A stretch of DNA of 64,000 nucleotides from Streptomyces alboflavus (lineage in GTDB: Bacteria; Actinomycetota; Actinomycetes; Streptomycetales; Streptomycetaceae). Under the pieces are notes generated by a model. The model searched no databases, had not been told where the DNA came from, and saw only the letters and a list, made by a program, of their open reading frames with translations. The stretch lies in NCBI RefSeq assembly GCF_000716675.1, contig NZ_JNXT01000001.1, positions 248,001 to 312,000 of the forward strand, written 5' to 3'. This document shows positions 52,967 to 61,814 of this stretch, piece by piece. Made by a program: the position numbers and the translations under genes. Position 1 is the stretch's first letter. Every line of letters starts with the position of its first letter.

Positions 52967-54265
52967 ATGCGTAACAGAAACGTTCTGGCGTTGACGCTGG
53001 CCTCGGCCGCCGCCCTGGTGGCCGGGCCCGTCACGCTTCCCGCTGCCGCCGCCACGGCCGCGCCCGCGCCGCACCCCGGCGCCCACTGTCCCCAGCTGTC
53101 GAAGAAGCTCTCCTGGTACGGCGACAACCGCGCCCGCCTCGAGAAGGTCATCGACGAGCGGGGCACCTGTTCCAACCCGCACCTCGGTCACGGCACCAAG
53201 CGCCCGGTCGCCGCCTTCGACTGGGACAACACCATCACCAAGAACGATGTCACCGACGCCACCATCAGCTGGGCGCTGCGGCACGACAAGATCCTGCGCC
53301 CCAAGAGCTGGAAGTCCTCCAGCAAGTGGATGACGGCCGCGGGCCACCGCGCCCTGACCAAGGCCTGCGGCACCAAGGTTGCTGTCGGCAAGCCGCTGCC
53401 CACCTCCACGAACGGTGCCTGCGCCGACGAGATCCTCCAGATCCGCGAGGACGGCACCACGATGAGCGGCGCCGCCGCCTTCGAGGGCACGTGGAACCAC
53501 CGTCGCACCGTTCCGCAGTACGCCTGGGTGCCCCAGCTGTTCGCCGGACGCACCGTCAAGCAGCTGGAGTCGTACGCGAAGAAGGCCCGCACGGAGGCCC
53601 TCGCCGCGCCGATCGGCACCACCCGCACCATCGGCAGCCACACCGTGCCGGGGTACGTGCGCTACTACGACCAGCAGCGCGATCTGATCCGCACCCTGAA
53701 GAAGGCCGGGTTCGACGTCTACATCGTCTCCGCGGGCTCCGAGCCCGTCGCCGAGGTGTGGTCGCGGAGCGTCGGCATCGACCGCGCGCACACCGTCGCC
53801 ATCCGCTCCGTCCTCGACGGCAAGGGCCGCATCACCACCTGGAACCAGGGCTGCGGCGGCGTCGGCGTCAACAAGGGCGACGTCATCCCGTACATCGACG
53901 GCAAGCGCTGCTTCGTCAACCAGGAGATCTACCGGGTCAAGGGCAAGAAGGCCTGGGACAAGCAGCGCTGGAGCAAGCGCATCGCGATCGGCGGCGGCGA
54001 CGCCGACACCGACGTGACGTTTGTCGGCGACGCCACCGGCGCGCACCTCGTGCTGAACCGCAACAAGGGCGAGTTCATGTGCCGGGCGTACGACAACGCC
54101 GACGGGCGCTGGGTCGTGAACCCCATGTTCATCGAGCCGCTGCCGCAGAAGAGCGGCACCTACCCGTGCTCCACGTCCGCCTACAACGCGCCGGACGGCG
54201 GCAGGACGCCCGTGCTGCGCGGCGACGGCTCCGTGGTGCCCGACCAGGTCGACTCGGTGTACTGA
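52967..54265 (+). CDS. Exported HAD-family phosphatase, phosphorylcholine-phosphatase-like (copy 2)
   Basis: A 432-residue paralogue of the preceding gene, 22 bp downstream. A signal peptide (MRNRNVLALTLASAAALVAG, ending near AAATA) is followed by the same phosphatase domain. Motif I FDWDNT again puts the nucleophile at Asp85, and the late motif reads IGGGDADTDVTF. The two proteins appear to be about half identical overall, yet share a 60-base stretch without a single difference. ATG 52967 is the start. The two genes probably form one transcript that ends at a 30-base palindrome. The reason for keeping two copies is unknown. Confidence 0.83.
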   Translation: MRNRNVLALTLASAAALVAGPVTLPAAAATAAPAPHPGAHCPQLSKKLSWYGDNRARLEKVIDERGTCSNPHLGHGTKRPVAAFDWDNTITKNDVTDATISWALRHDKILRPKSWKSSSKWMTAAGHRALTKACGTKVAVGKPLPTSTNGACADEILQIREDGTTMSGAAAFEGTWNHRRTVPQYAWVPQLFAGRTVKQLESYAKKARTEALAAPIGTTRTIGSHTVPGYVRYYDQQRDLIRTLKKAGFDVYIVSAGSEPVAEVWSRSVGIDRAHTVAIRSVLDGKGRITTWNQGCGGVGVNKGDVIPYIDGKRCFVNQEIYRVKGKKAWDKQRWSKRIAIGGGDADTDVTFVGDATGAHLVLNRNKGEFMCRAYDNADGRWVVNPMFIEPLPQKSGTYPCSTSAYNAPDGGRTPVLRGDGSVVPDQVDSVY

Positions 54266-54320
54266 CTCGGTGCACTGACTCGGTGCGCCGAGAGGTGTAC
54301 TGAGACCGGACTGCGGGTGA

Positions 54321-54350
54321 CGGGCCGGGTTCCGCGCGGAACCCGGCCCG
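54321..54350 (+). terminator. Terminator after phosphatase pair
   Basis: A perfect 30-base palindrome forms a stem of up to 15 bp, 56 bases after the second phosphatase gene and followed by CTCTGG. Confidence 0.85.
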
Positions 54351-54393
54351 CTCTGGTTGGTGGTGGCTCGGGGCCACGTCCTAGAGTGCCGGG

Positions 54394-55359
54394 ATGAGCA
54401 TGACGCCTCCTCCCGGCTGGTACCCGGACCCGTCGACGCCCGGCACCGAGCGCTGGTGGGACGGCTCCGCGTGGACCGAGCACCGGCGGGCGCCCGCCGC
54501 CCCCACGGTGCCTGTCGGGTACCAACCGGCAGAGCCGCAGCCGGGCTTCGCCACCACCGTGATGCAACCGGTGCCCGCGGGCGGCGGGAGCGGCGGCAAC
54601 CGTGCCAAGACCGTCGCCATCTGCGCGGCCGGCGCCGTCCTCGTCGCCTCCATCGTCACCGGCGTCGTCGTGCTCCAGGGCGACGACGGCGACCCGCAGG
54701 GCAGCACCGCGCCCACGACGTCGGCGGTGGCGGACCCGAGCCCGACGGAGTCCTCCCCGGCGCCGGAGACGTCCGCGCCCGACGAGGACCCCGACACCAT
54801 CGTCGACCAGCTCAACGGCATCACGCTGCCGGTGCCGACCGGCTGGGAGAAGGCCGAGAACACCGTCGGGGACGAACTCACCCTGCAGACCCCCGACACC
54901 TACGACTGCCCCGGCGACCCCGGCCTCTGCCGCCAGGGAAAGATCACGTCGAGCACGGCCACGGGCACCGACGAGCGCTCGCCGGAGAAGCTCGCCAAGA
55001 AGGACATCAAGGACGCGGTCGACGCCGCGTACGACGAGGACTCCATCGGCCGCGAACCCTTCGGCGGCATGACCGGGCACCAGCAGGTCAAGGCGGGCAC
55101 GGTCGCGGTCGGTGGCCGCAGCGGCTACTTCGTGCGCTGGCGCGTCCACACCGAGAAGGGCCCCGGCGGGTACGTCCAGTCCCTCGCGTTCCCGTCCAGC
55201 ACCGGCTCCGAGGCGATGGTCATCGTCCGCTTCACCATCGACGCGGCGAAGGGCGCGCCGCCGCTGTCCGACATCGACAAGGTCATCAAGGGCATCAGGC
55301 CGGTGGGGGACAGCGAGACGGGCGGAGGAGTGGGGAACAGCGTCGAGCCGACGCCGTGA
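54394..55359 (+). CDS. DUF2510 membrane-anchored protein
   Basis: A 321-residue protein. The first 30 residues are a DUF2510 motif (PGWYPDPSTPGTERWWDGSAWT), common in actinobacteria and thought to lie on the inner side of the membrane. A Pro-rich linker, one membrane helix (about 75-95), and a Thr/Ser/Pro-rich spacer lead to a folded outer domain of about 190 residues with a CPGDPGLC Cys pair. ATG 54394 is the start. It stands alone and is convergent with the next gene. Function unknown. Confidence 0.85.
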   Translation: MSMTPPPGWYPDPSTPGTERWWDGSAWTEHRRAPAAPTVPVGYQPAEPQPGFATTVMQPVPAGGGSGGNRAKTVAICAAGAVLVASIVTGVVVLQGDDGDPQGSTAPTTSAVADPSPTESSPAPETSAPDEDPDTIVDQLNGITLPVPTGWEKAENTVGDELTLQTPDTYDCPGDPGLCRQGKITSSTATGTDERSPEKLAKKDIKDAVDAAYDEDSIGREPFGGMTGHQQVKAGTVAVGGRSGYFVRWRVHTEKGPGGYVQSLAFPSSTGSEAMVIVRFTIDAAKGAPPLSDIDKVIKGIRPVGDSETGGGVGNSVEPTP

Positions 55360-55423
55360 ACCGACGCCGTGAGGCGGGGCCGACGGGCGGGGCTGACGGC
55401 AGGGGGGCCGTATCGCCGGAGGG

Positions 55424-56626
55424 CTAGAGGAAGGTGTGGCCCTCGCCGCGGTACGTCGGGACGCTGCCCGTCACCCGGTCGCCCTCCACCAGGTACAGCT
55501 TCTCGAACCGCTCGCACAGCTCACCGGCCTTGGCGTGCCGGAACCACACCTTGTCGCCGATGCGCAGGTCGTCCGCGGGCGGCCCGATGAGCGGGGTCTG
55601 CACCTCGCCCGCGCCCTCCTGCGGGTCGTACCGCAGCCCGTCCGGCAGATACGGCACCGGTGAGCGGTCGGCCCCCGCGACGCCCGACGCCGGATAGCCG
55701 CCGCCGAGCACGGTGACCACACCGGGCCCCGGCCTGCGCACGACCGGCTGGGCGAACAGGGCGGCCGGACGCCCGCTGAACGACGTGTAGTTGTCGAAGA
55801 GCCGCGGCACGTAGAGCCCCGACCCCGCGGCGATCTCGGTCACCGCGGCCTCGGCGGCGGTGTGCTGGACGCTGCCCGTGCCACCGCCGTTCACGAACTC
55901 CAGGCCCGGCGCCGCGGCCCGGACCGCGCGGATGGTCGCGGCACGGCGGTCCGCCAGCTCCTTGCGGGCGGCGGCCTGCATCATCCGCACGGCCCGCGAC
56001 TTGGCCGGATGCCCCTCGACGGCGTCCCCGACCCCGGCCACATGACCCTCGTACGCCATCACGCCCACGAGCCGGAAACCGGGCCTCCTGACGATCGCCC
56101 GGGCCAGGGCCGCGACCTGCGCGGGCTCGTGCAGCGGCGAGCGCCGTGCGCCGATCCGCACCCGGCCGCCGAGCAGCTTCAGGGCGGTGTCCAACTCCAG
56201 GCACACCCGGACCTCTTCGCGGCCGCCGTCGCGGGCGTCGTCGATGAGCCGCAGCTGCGCCGGGTCGTCGACCATGACGGTGACGGCTGCGGCGAGCTTG
56301 GGGTCGCCGGTCAGCTCCGCGAAGGCGGCGCGGTCGGCGGAGGGGTAGGCGAGCAGGACGTCGCCGAAGCCGGAGCGGGCGAGCCACAGGGACTCCGCCA
56401 GGGTGTACGACATGATGCCCGCGAACCCGTCCCGGGCGAGCACCCGCTCCAGGAGCGCCCGGCACCGCACGGACTTGCTCGCCACCCGGATCGGCTTGCC
56501 CCCGGCCCGCCGCACCAAGTCGTCGGCGTTGGCGTCGAACGCCTCCAGGTCGACGACGGCGAGCGGCGCGTCGAGGTGCGCGGTGGCCCGGTCGTAACGG
56601 GCCCGGTCTGCGGCTCGGCCTCTCAT
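55424..56626 (-). CDS. D-threonine aldolase/alanine racemase-fold PLP enzyme
   Basis: A 400-residue PLP-dependent enzyme of the type III fold. The PLP Lys51 is in IRVASKSVRC, after DAPLAVVDLEAFDAN. The middle has YEGHVAGVGDAVEGHP, and the C-terminal D-Ser-dehydratase-like domain starts near VTVLGGGYPASGV and includes IGDKVWFRHAKAGELCERF, with a His and Cys for a metal site. It probably cleaves or deaminates a D-amino or beta-hydroxy amino acid. ATG 56626 is chosen. It is divergent from the next gene (149 bp apart). Substrate not assignable. Confidence 0.85.
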   Translation of the reverse strand: MRGRAADRARYDRATAHLDAPLAVVDLEAFDANADDLVRRAGGKPIRVASKSVRCRALLERVLARDGFAGIMSYTLAESLWLARSGFGDVLLAYPSADRAAFAELTGDPKLAAAVTVMVDDPAQLRLIDDARDGGREEVRVCLELDTALKLLGGRVRIGARRSPLHEPAQVAALARAIVRRPGFRLVGVMAYEGHVAGVGDAVEGHPAKSRAVRMMQAAARKELADRRAATIRAVRAAAPGLEFVNGGGTGSVQHTAAEAAVTEIAAGSGLYVPRLFDNYTSFSGRPAALFAQPVVRRPGPGVVTVLGGGYPASGVAGADRSPVPYLPDGLRYDPQEGAGEVQTPLIGPPADDLRIGDKVWFRHAKAGELCERFEKLYLVEGDRVTGSVPTYRGEGHTFL

Positions 56627-56775
56627 GAACGCAGCCTGCCAGACGTGGCTACCGCAGGGTAGGGGATGATCCGGGCAGATCACCCGGGGCCGCGGCCTTG
56701 TGCCCGTGGGCGCCGGGTCAGCCCGTAGAGTGACGCGCACGCAGGGAGCGCGCGACGCGACGGAACGGGGGGTGC

Positions 56776-59286
56776 ATGAGCACGGAGGCGCGACGGCCCC
56801 CCGTCCCCCCACGTCCCGGCACCCCACCACGGGTGCCGCCGCCCGCACGCGACGTGACCGACCCTCCACCCGAGCCTGCCGCGCCGGGTTCGACGACTGC
56901 TCCATTCGGCCCTGCGGGGAGGGCCTCCGGTTCGGCTCGGACGGCTCCTGAGTCCGTGGGGGCGGCGTCCGCGACTTCCGGCTCGGCCGGGGCGGCCACT
57001 GAACCTGCGGGGGCGGCGTCCACGACTTCCGGCTCGGGCGCGGGTGCGTTCGGCAGCGCGCTCGCTCCGGGTGTTCCGTCCGTTCCGCCCGTGCCGTCCG
57101 TTCCGCCCGCCCCGGCGGAGCCGCCGCCTCCGGTCGCGACCGCGCGCTTTCCCGATGTCCGCCCGCCGACGGCTCGTGCTGAGGTGCCGCGGGGAGCGGG
57201 CGAGGGCTCGGCTGGTGGTGCGACCCGTGGCCCGTCCCATGGTGATACGTCTCTGCGGGGTACGGGGGGCGGTGCGGGCGCGTCCGGTGCCTCGGGCACG
57301 GTTGGTGCCGGTGCCGGTGCCGGTGCCGGTGCCGGTGCCGGTGCCGGTGCTGGTCGTGGTGGTGATGGTGCTGGTGGCGCGAGCAGTGCTGGTGGTGCGT
57401 CCGAGGCGGACGACGGTGGCGACCTCGACGAGGAGCCGTCGGTGGACGACCAGGACTCGCTGGTCGCGGACTTGATGGCGCCGTTCGACCGGGTGCGGCC
57501 TCCGAAGCCCGCACGGGAGGACGCCGCCGCCGAGCGGATGCCGGACACGTCTCCGCCGCCGCCCGCCTCGGCGCGCCTGCCGGACGCGCCTCCGTCCGTG
57601 CCGCCGCCCGCCGAGGGCCTTGCCCCGGGTACCGCGGGTACGAGCGGCACCTCGCCGGTGCCGCCCCGTCCGAGCACCCCCAACCCGCTCCCCGCCGTGC
57701 CGACTTCACGTCCACGCCCAGCGGCGGCCCGGGCCACCGCCGTCCCCGCGATGCCGACGACGGCACCAGGGGTGCCCGCGCGCCCGTCGAGCCCTCCCGC
57801 CTCCGTGCCGAACACCGGGGAACGGGGTGCCGCCGAGTCGCCGGGTACGCAGGACCGACCTGACGCTGCGGCTTCGGCGCTGGGTGCGAGGGGCTTGGGC
57901 GCGGACATTGCTTCTGCCCCGGGTGCGGCCACCGCTCCTGCCCCGGGTGCGGGCAATCCACCTGCCGAAGCCGCCGCCGGTACCGCGCCGAGCGCGCAGG
58001 GCCGACGTACCGCTGCCCACACGGCCCCGGCCACGAAGGACCTGCGCACCGCCGCTCCTGCCCCGGACGTGAGTGACCCCCGCACCACCGCCGCCGCCCG
58101 CCAACTGGCCACACCCGCAACGCCGTTGGGTCCGCCCTCCGCCTCGGCGGGTCGCATCCAGCCCGAGACGGGCGGGAGCAGCCCCGTGCCCCCCGCGCGC
58201 ACGAGCGCGACCCCCGCCGCACCCCAAGCCCCCGCCGCACCGCAGTCCCGACCCGGCGTCGCCCCGCCGTCGATCCCCGCGCCGCGCGATGGTGGCCCGC
58301 AGGGGCCGGACGGCGGGGAGACGGAAGGCCGGAGCGGTGGGGCCCCCGGCGTCACCGCCGCCGGAACGGGGGCCGTGCGGGCCTTTGCCGCGCGGCGGAC
58401 CGCTGCCGCTCGTCGGGCCGTCGGGGCCGTGGATCTGACGCCGGGGCCCGACACGGGCCGGCCCTTCGTGTTTCTCGCGCGGCCCGCGCTGTACGACGAC
58501 ACCACCACCCGGCTGCGCCCCGTCGGCGCCTGGGTGCGGCCCCGTGCGGCGGCCGCCGCGGCCTGTGTGGTGCTCGGGCTCGGGCTCATCGGCGGTGCGG
58601 CGACGGGGAGTTGGCTGACGGGGGAGTCGGACGCGGCGGGCGGCTCGCGGAACGCGTACGTCGAGGCGGGGGAGCTGTGGCACAGCGTGCCCGTCGACGA
58701 ACTGTTCCCGCCCTCGATCAAGGGCGAGGGCGCGGGCCCCGGCGGCGCCGACCGCACCTGGAACCGCGTCGCCGTCGCCCCCGACAGCACCTGCAAGGAC
58801 GCCTTCGACCCCCTGCTCCGCAAGGCCCTCGCCCCTGCGGGCTGCCTGCGCCTGCTGCGCGCCACGTACGCGGACGCGACCCGCAGCCACGTCACCACCG
58901 TCGGCCTGCTGTTCACGAAGGCGGACGCCGAGGCGATGCGGGCCCTGCGCACCCGGTTCACCGAGGAAGGCCTCGACTCCCGGCCGGACCTGATGCCCCG
59001 TCCGTACGCGGCCAAGGGCACCCTGGCCGCCGGCTTCGGCGACCTCCAGCGCGCCACCTGGACCCTGTCCGTCCTGCCCGACGCCCCCGTCGTCGCCTAC
59101 GCCGTCTCCGGCTTCGCCGACGGCCGCGCCGTCACCGACCCGGAACCCGCCGCCGAGGCCATGAAGGCGGACGCCACCTCCGCCCCCGGCCAGGCGGGGC
59201 TCGGCAACGACGCGAAGGGCATCGCCGACCGCGTCGAGCGAGGCCTGCGCAAGACCGTCACCGCGGCCACGGAGAAGTCCTCATGA
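56776..59286 (+). CDS. Large Pro/Ala-rich disordered protein with one membrane helix, paired with a subtilase
   Basis: An 836-residue protein. The first 590 or so residues are low-complexity Pro, Ala, Gly, Ser and Arg/Asp, including a run of Gly-Ala dipeptides (177-191). One membrane helix follows (about 592-612, AAACVVLGLGLIGGAATGSW) and then an outer domain of about 220 residues with a Cys pair (STCKDAF, PAGCLRLL). The disordered part therefore faces the cytosol. ATG 56776 is the start. Its stop overlaps the start of the mycosin-like protease gene (ATGA), so the two are translationally coupled. I do not recognise the outer domain. It might anchor or be cut by the protease (inference). Confidence 0.75.
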   Translation: MSTEARRPPVPPRPGTPPRVPPPARDVTDPPPEPAAPGSTTAPFGPAGRASGSARTAPESVGAASATSGSAGAATEPAGAASTTSGSGAGAFGSALAPGVPSVPPVPSVPPAPAEPPPPVATARFPDVRPPTARAEVPRGAGEGSAGGATRGPSHGDTSLRGTGGGAGASGASGTVGAGAGAGAGAGAGAGAGRGGDGAGGASSAGGASEADDGGDLDEEPSVDDQDSLVADLMAPFDRVRPPKPAREDAAAERMPDTSPPPPASARLPDAPPSVPPPAEGLAPGTAGTSGTSPVPPRPSTPNPLPAVPTSRPRPAAARATAVPAMPTTAPGVPARPSSPPASVPNTGERGAAESPGTQDRPDAAASALGARGLGADIASAPGAATAPAPGAGNPPAEAAAGTAPSAQGRRTAAHTAPATKDLRTAAPAPDVSDPRTTAAARQLATPATPLGPPSASAGRIQPETGGSSPVPPARTSATPAAPQAPAAPQSRPGVAPPSIPAPRDGGPQGPDGGETEGRSGGAPGVTAAGTGAVRAFAARRTAAARRAVGAVDLTPGPDTGRPFVFLARPALYDDTTTRLRPVGAWVRPRAAAAAACVVLGLGLIGGAATGSWLTGESDAAGGSRNAYVEAGELWHSVPVDELFPPSIKGEGAGPGGADRTWNRVAVAPDSTCKDAFDPLLRKALAPAGCLRLLRATYADATRSHVTTVGLLFTKADAEAMRALRTRFTEEGLDSRPDLMPRPYAAKGTLAAGFGDLQRATWTLSVLPDAPVVAYAVSGFADGRAVTDPEPAAEAMKADATSAPGQAGLGNDAKGIADRVERGLRKTVTAATEKSS
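57304..57351 (+). repeat. Hexanucleotide GGTGCC repeat inside the disordered protein gene
   Basis: Seven perfect GGTGCC units (57304-57345) plus an imperfect one encode alternating Gly-Ala. Copy number may vary between strains without a frameshift. Confidence 0.92.
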
Positions 59287-60458
59287 CCCTGCGCGTACTG
59301 CGCATTGCGGCGGTCACCGCCCTCGCCACCACCTGCGTGCTGCTGCCCGCCACCGGCACCGCGTACGCCGACGACGGCATCCGCGCCCAGCAGTGGGCCC
59401 TCGACGTGATGCGCACCGACGAGGCCTGGCGCACCACCAAGGGCGAGGGCGTCACCGTCGCCGTGCTCGACACCGGTGTGGACGCCTCCCACCCCGACCT
59501 CGTCGGCAACGTCCTGACCGGCAAGGACATGGTCGGCTTCGGGGCCCGCCGCGGCGACAGGTCCTGGGCCCGGCACGGCACCGCCATGGCCGGGATCGTC
59601 GCCGGTCACGGGCACGGCGCGGGCCGCCGCGACGGTGTGCTCGGCATCGCCCCCGAAGCCCGGATCCTGCCGGTCCGGGTGATCCTCGAAGACGGCGACC
59701 CCGCCCGCAAGAAGGCCCGCTCCACCCGCGGCAACGCCCTCGCCGAAGGCATCCGCTGGGCCGCCGACCACGGCGCCGACGTCATCAACCTCTCCCTCGG
59801 CGACGACTCCAAGTCCGCCCACCCGGAGCCGACGGAGGACGCCGCCGTCCAGTACGCGCTGCGCAAGGGCGCCGTCGTCGTCGCCTCGGCGGGCAACGGC
59901 GGCGAACGCGGCGACCACATCTCGTACCCCGCCGCCTACCCCGGCGTCATCGCCGCCACCGCCGTCGACAGCAACGGCGTGCGCGCCCCCTTCTCCACCC
60001 GCCGCTGGTACGCCACCGTCGCCGCGCCCGGCGACGACGTCGTGATCGCCGACCCCAACCGCAGGTACTACGAGGGCTGGGGCACCAGCGCCGCGGCCGC
60101 GTTCGTCTCCGGCGCCGTCGCCCTCATCCGCGCCGCCCACCCCGGCCTCGGCCCCGCCGAGATCAAGAAGCTCCTGCGGGACACCGCACGCGACACCCCG
60201 GCCGGCGGCCGCGACGACTCCCGCGGCTTCGGCCTCATCGACCCGGTCGCCGCCCTCGCCCGCGCCGACAGGATCAAGCCCCAGTCCCTGCGGACGACGG
60301 CCCGCACCGACAAGTACTTCGGCCCCGGCCCGGACAAGGCGCCCGCGGACGAAGGACCCGCGGGCTGGGTCGGCCCCCTGGCCGGAGGCCTCGGAGTGGC
60401 CCTGCTGGCGGCGGGCGTGTGGCTCTGGCGGGGGCGGGCGGCTTCGGCACGCCGGTAG
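59283..60458 (+). CDS. Mycosin-like S8 serine protease, membrane-anchored
   Basis: A 391-residue subtilase. A signal peptide ends near ATGTAYA. The catalytic residues are Asp63 (VLDTGVD), His98 (RHGTAMAG) and Ser269 (GTSAAAAF). The Ser motif lacks the usual Pro (GTSMAxP). A C-terminal membrane helix (about 360-385, followed by WRGRAASARR) anchors it with the protease outside. This layout is that of mycosins, the proteases of type VII secretion systems. No EccC, EccD or WXG100 genes are present here, so it is an orphan or belongs to another system. ATG 59283 overlaps the preceding stop codon by four bases. Confidence 0.9.
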   Translation: MTLRVLRIAAVTALATTCVLLPATGTAYADDGIRAQQWALDVMRTDEAWRTTKGEGVTVAVLDTGVDASHPDLVGNVLTGKDMVGFGARRGDRSWARHGTAMAGIVAGHGHGAGRRDGVLGIAPEARILPVRVILEDGDPARKKARSTRGNALAEGIRWAADHGADVINLSLGDDSKSAHPEPTEDAAVQYALRKGAVVVASAGNGGERGDHISYPAAYPGVIAATAVDSNGVRAPFSTRRWYATVAAPGDDVVIADPNRRYYEGWGTSAAAAFVSGAVALIRAAHPGLGPAEIKKLLRDTARDTPAGGRDDSRGFGLIDPVAALARADRIKPQSLRTTARTDKYFGPGPDKAPADEGPAGWVGPLAGGLGVALLAAGVWLWRGRAASARR

Positions 60459-60477
60459 GGCGGGTGCTGTCAGGCGC

Positions 60478-60517
60478 GGGTGGCCTCGTGTGCCGGTGGG
60501 TGGCCTCGTGTGCCGGT
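60478..60517. repeat. 20-bp tandem duplication
   Basis: Two adjacent copies of GGGTGGCCTCGTGTGCCGGT lie in the intergenic region between the mycosin-like gene and the SseB gene. Confidence 0.85.
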
Positions 60518-60583
60518 GCGGGAGCCCGGTGGCGCGGGAGGGCGGCCCGCGAGCGCCGTCCCACGGCGGGCTAGGGTCGGACC

Positions 60584-61309
60584 GTGGCGAACAAGAACAT
60601 TCCCGACTCCCCCTTCTCCGACGACGACGGGTCGCCCGACCCCGCGCTGCGGGCGGCGCTCGGTGCCTGGGCCGAGGACCGGACCGCCCACGGGCCCGTG
60701 CTCGCGGCGCTCGCGGAGGCCCGGCTCCTCGTGCCTGTCGTCGCCGTGCTCGGTGAAGTAGAGGAGGACGAGAACGGACTGCGGCGCGAGAAGACCAGCG
60801 ACATGGCCGTGCCCACCCTCAAGGCGGGCCACCGCACCGCCCTGCCCGCCTTCACCTCCACCGAGGCCCTGGCCCTGTGGGACCCCGAGGCCCGCCCCGT
60901 CGCCGTACCGCTGCACCAGGCGCTCCAGGCCGCCGCGCACGAGAAGGCCGACACGATCGTGCTCGACCTCGCGGGCCCCGTCCCGTACGAGCTGAACCGG
61001 CCCGCCCTGATCGCCCTCGCCGAGGGCCGCCGCAGCACCGACGCGCTCACGGACCCGGCCGTCGTCGACGCGGTGCGGGCCGTCGTCGCCGCCGAGCCCG
61101 CCGTGCTCCGCGCCCACCTCGGCCCCGGCACGGCCGACGGCACCCTCGCCCTGGTCCTCGACCCCACCGCCCCGCAGGCCGCCGCCCAGCGCGTCGCCGA
61201 AGCGCTCGCGGCCGACGAAACGCTGAGGGCCCGCCTGGTGCGCGGCCTCGACCTGGCACTCCTGCCGACCGAGGCGACGCCACCGGGCGAGCCGCTCTAC
61301 GTACGCTGA
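60584..61309 (+). CDS. SseB-family protein
   Basis: A 241-residue cytosolic protein with the SseB N-terminal-domain pattern: LAEARLLVPVVAVLGE, KTSDMAVPTLKAG, LPAFTSTEALALWDPEARP and AADTIV-like DTIVLDLAGP. A second, weaker half follows (about 140-241). The biochemical function of this family in actinobacteria is unknown. GTG 60584 is the start. It is convergent with the DUF1844 gene, 46 bp away. It regularly lies near infC in streptomycetes (recall). Confidence 0.82.
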   Translation: MANKNIPDSPFSDDDGSPDPALRAALGAWAEDRTAHGPVLAALAEARLLVPVVAVLGEVEEDENGLRREKTSDMAVPTLKAGHRTALPAFTSTEALALWDPEARPVAVPLHQALQAAAHEKADTIVLDLAGPVPYELNRPALIALAEGRRSTDALTDPAVVDAVRAVVAAEPAVLRAHLGPGTADGTLALVLDPTAPQAAAQRVAEALAADETLRARLVRGLDLALLPTEATPPGEPLYVR

Positions 61310-61355
61310 CGCGTGCGTGCCTTCCTGCTCTGACGTGCGCGCGGTCCTGCGGGCG

Positions 61356-61742
61356 TCAGCCGAAGACGGGACCCGTGTACTTCTCGCCGGGACCCTGACC
61401 GGGCTCGTCCGGCACCAGGGACGCCTCGCGGAACGCCAGCTGCAGCGACTTCAGGCCGTCCCGCAGCGGCGCCGCGTGGAAGGAGCTGATCTCCGTCGCG
61501 CTCGCGTCCATCAGACCGGCGAGCGCCTGGATCAGCTTGCGGGCCTCGTCCAGGTCCTTGTGGGCCTCGCCCTCCTCGGCGAGGCCCAGGTTCACCGCCG
61601 CCGCGCTCATCAGGTGCACCGCGACCGTCGTGATCACCTCGACCGCGGGAACGTCCGCGATGTCGCGGGTCATGGCGTCGAAGCCGGGGCTCTGGGGTGC
61701 GTCGTGGGGGGCGGGGGTCGCCGCGGGACTCGTGTCACTCAT
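61356..61742 (-). CDS. DUF1844 family small protein
   Basis: A 128-residue protein with the DUF1844 core: VPAVEVITTVAVHLMSAAAV, NLGLAEEG and DLDEARKLIQALAGLMDAS. Short N- and C-terminal tails are Pro-rich. It contains two predicted helices and no catalytic motif. ATG 61742 is the start. It is divergent from infC, and the two share a promoter region with a symmetrical GGTTAGC/GCTAACC element. Function unknown. Confidence 0.85.
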   Translation of the reverse strand: MSDTSPAATPAPHDAPQSPGFDAMTRDIADVPAVEVITTVAVHLMSAAAVNLGLAEEGEAHKDLDEARKLIQALAGLMDASATEISSFHAAPLRDGLKSLQLAFREASLVPDEPGQGPGEKYTGPVFG

Positions 61743-61770
61743 GCCCCTCACCCTAGAGCCGCGTCCCGGC

Positions 61771-61801
61771 GGTTAGCCCCACCCCCCGGGACCTGCTAAC
61801 C
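61771..61801. promoter_or_regulatory. Symmetrical promoter-like element between DUF1844 gene and infC
   Basis: GGTTAGC (61771-61777) and its complement GCTAACC (61795-61801) lie 17 bases apart. On the plus strand TTAGCC and TAACCT, 18 bases apart, could serve as -35 and -10; the mirror image exists on the minus strand. It could equally be an operator. Confidence 0.45.
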
Positions 61802-61814
61802 TTGTGTAACGACC

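Noticed and set aside
56627..58240. N-terminal extension of the D-threonine-aldolase-like frame
   Set aside because: It is antisense to the disordered protein gene; family similarity starts at 56626.
59283..60458. Part of a type VII secretion locus
   Set aside because: No EccB-E, EspG or WXG100-type genes are within reach of the protease gene.
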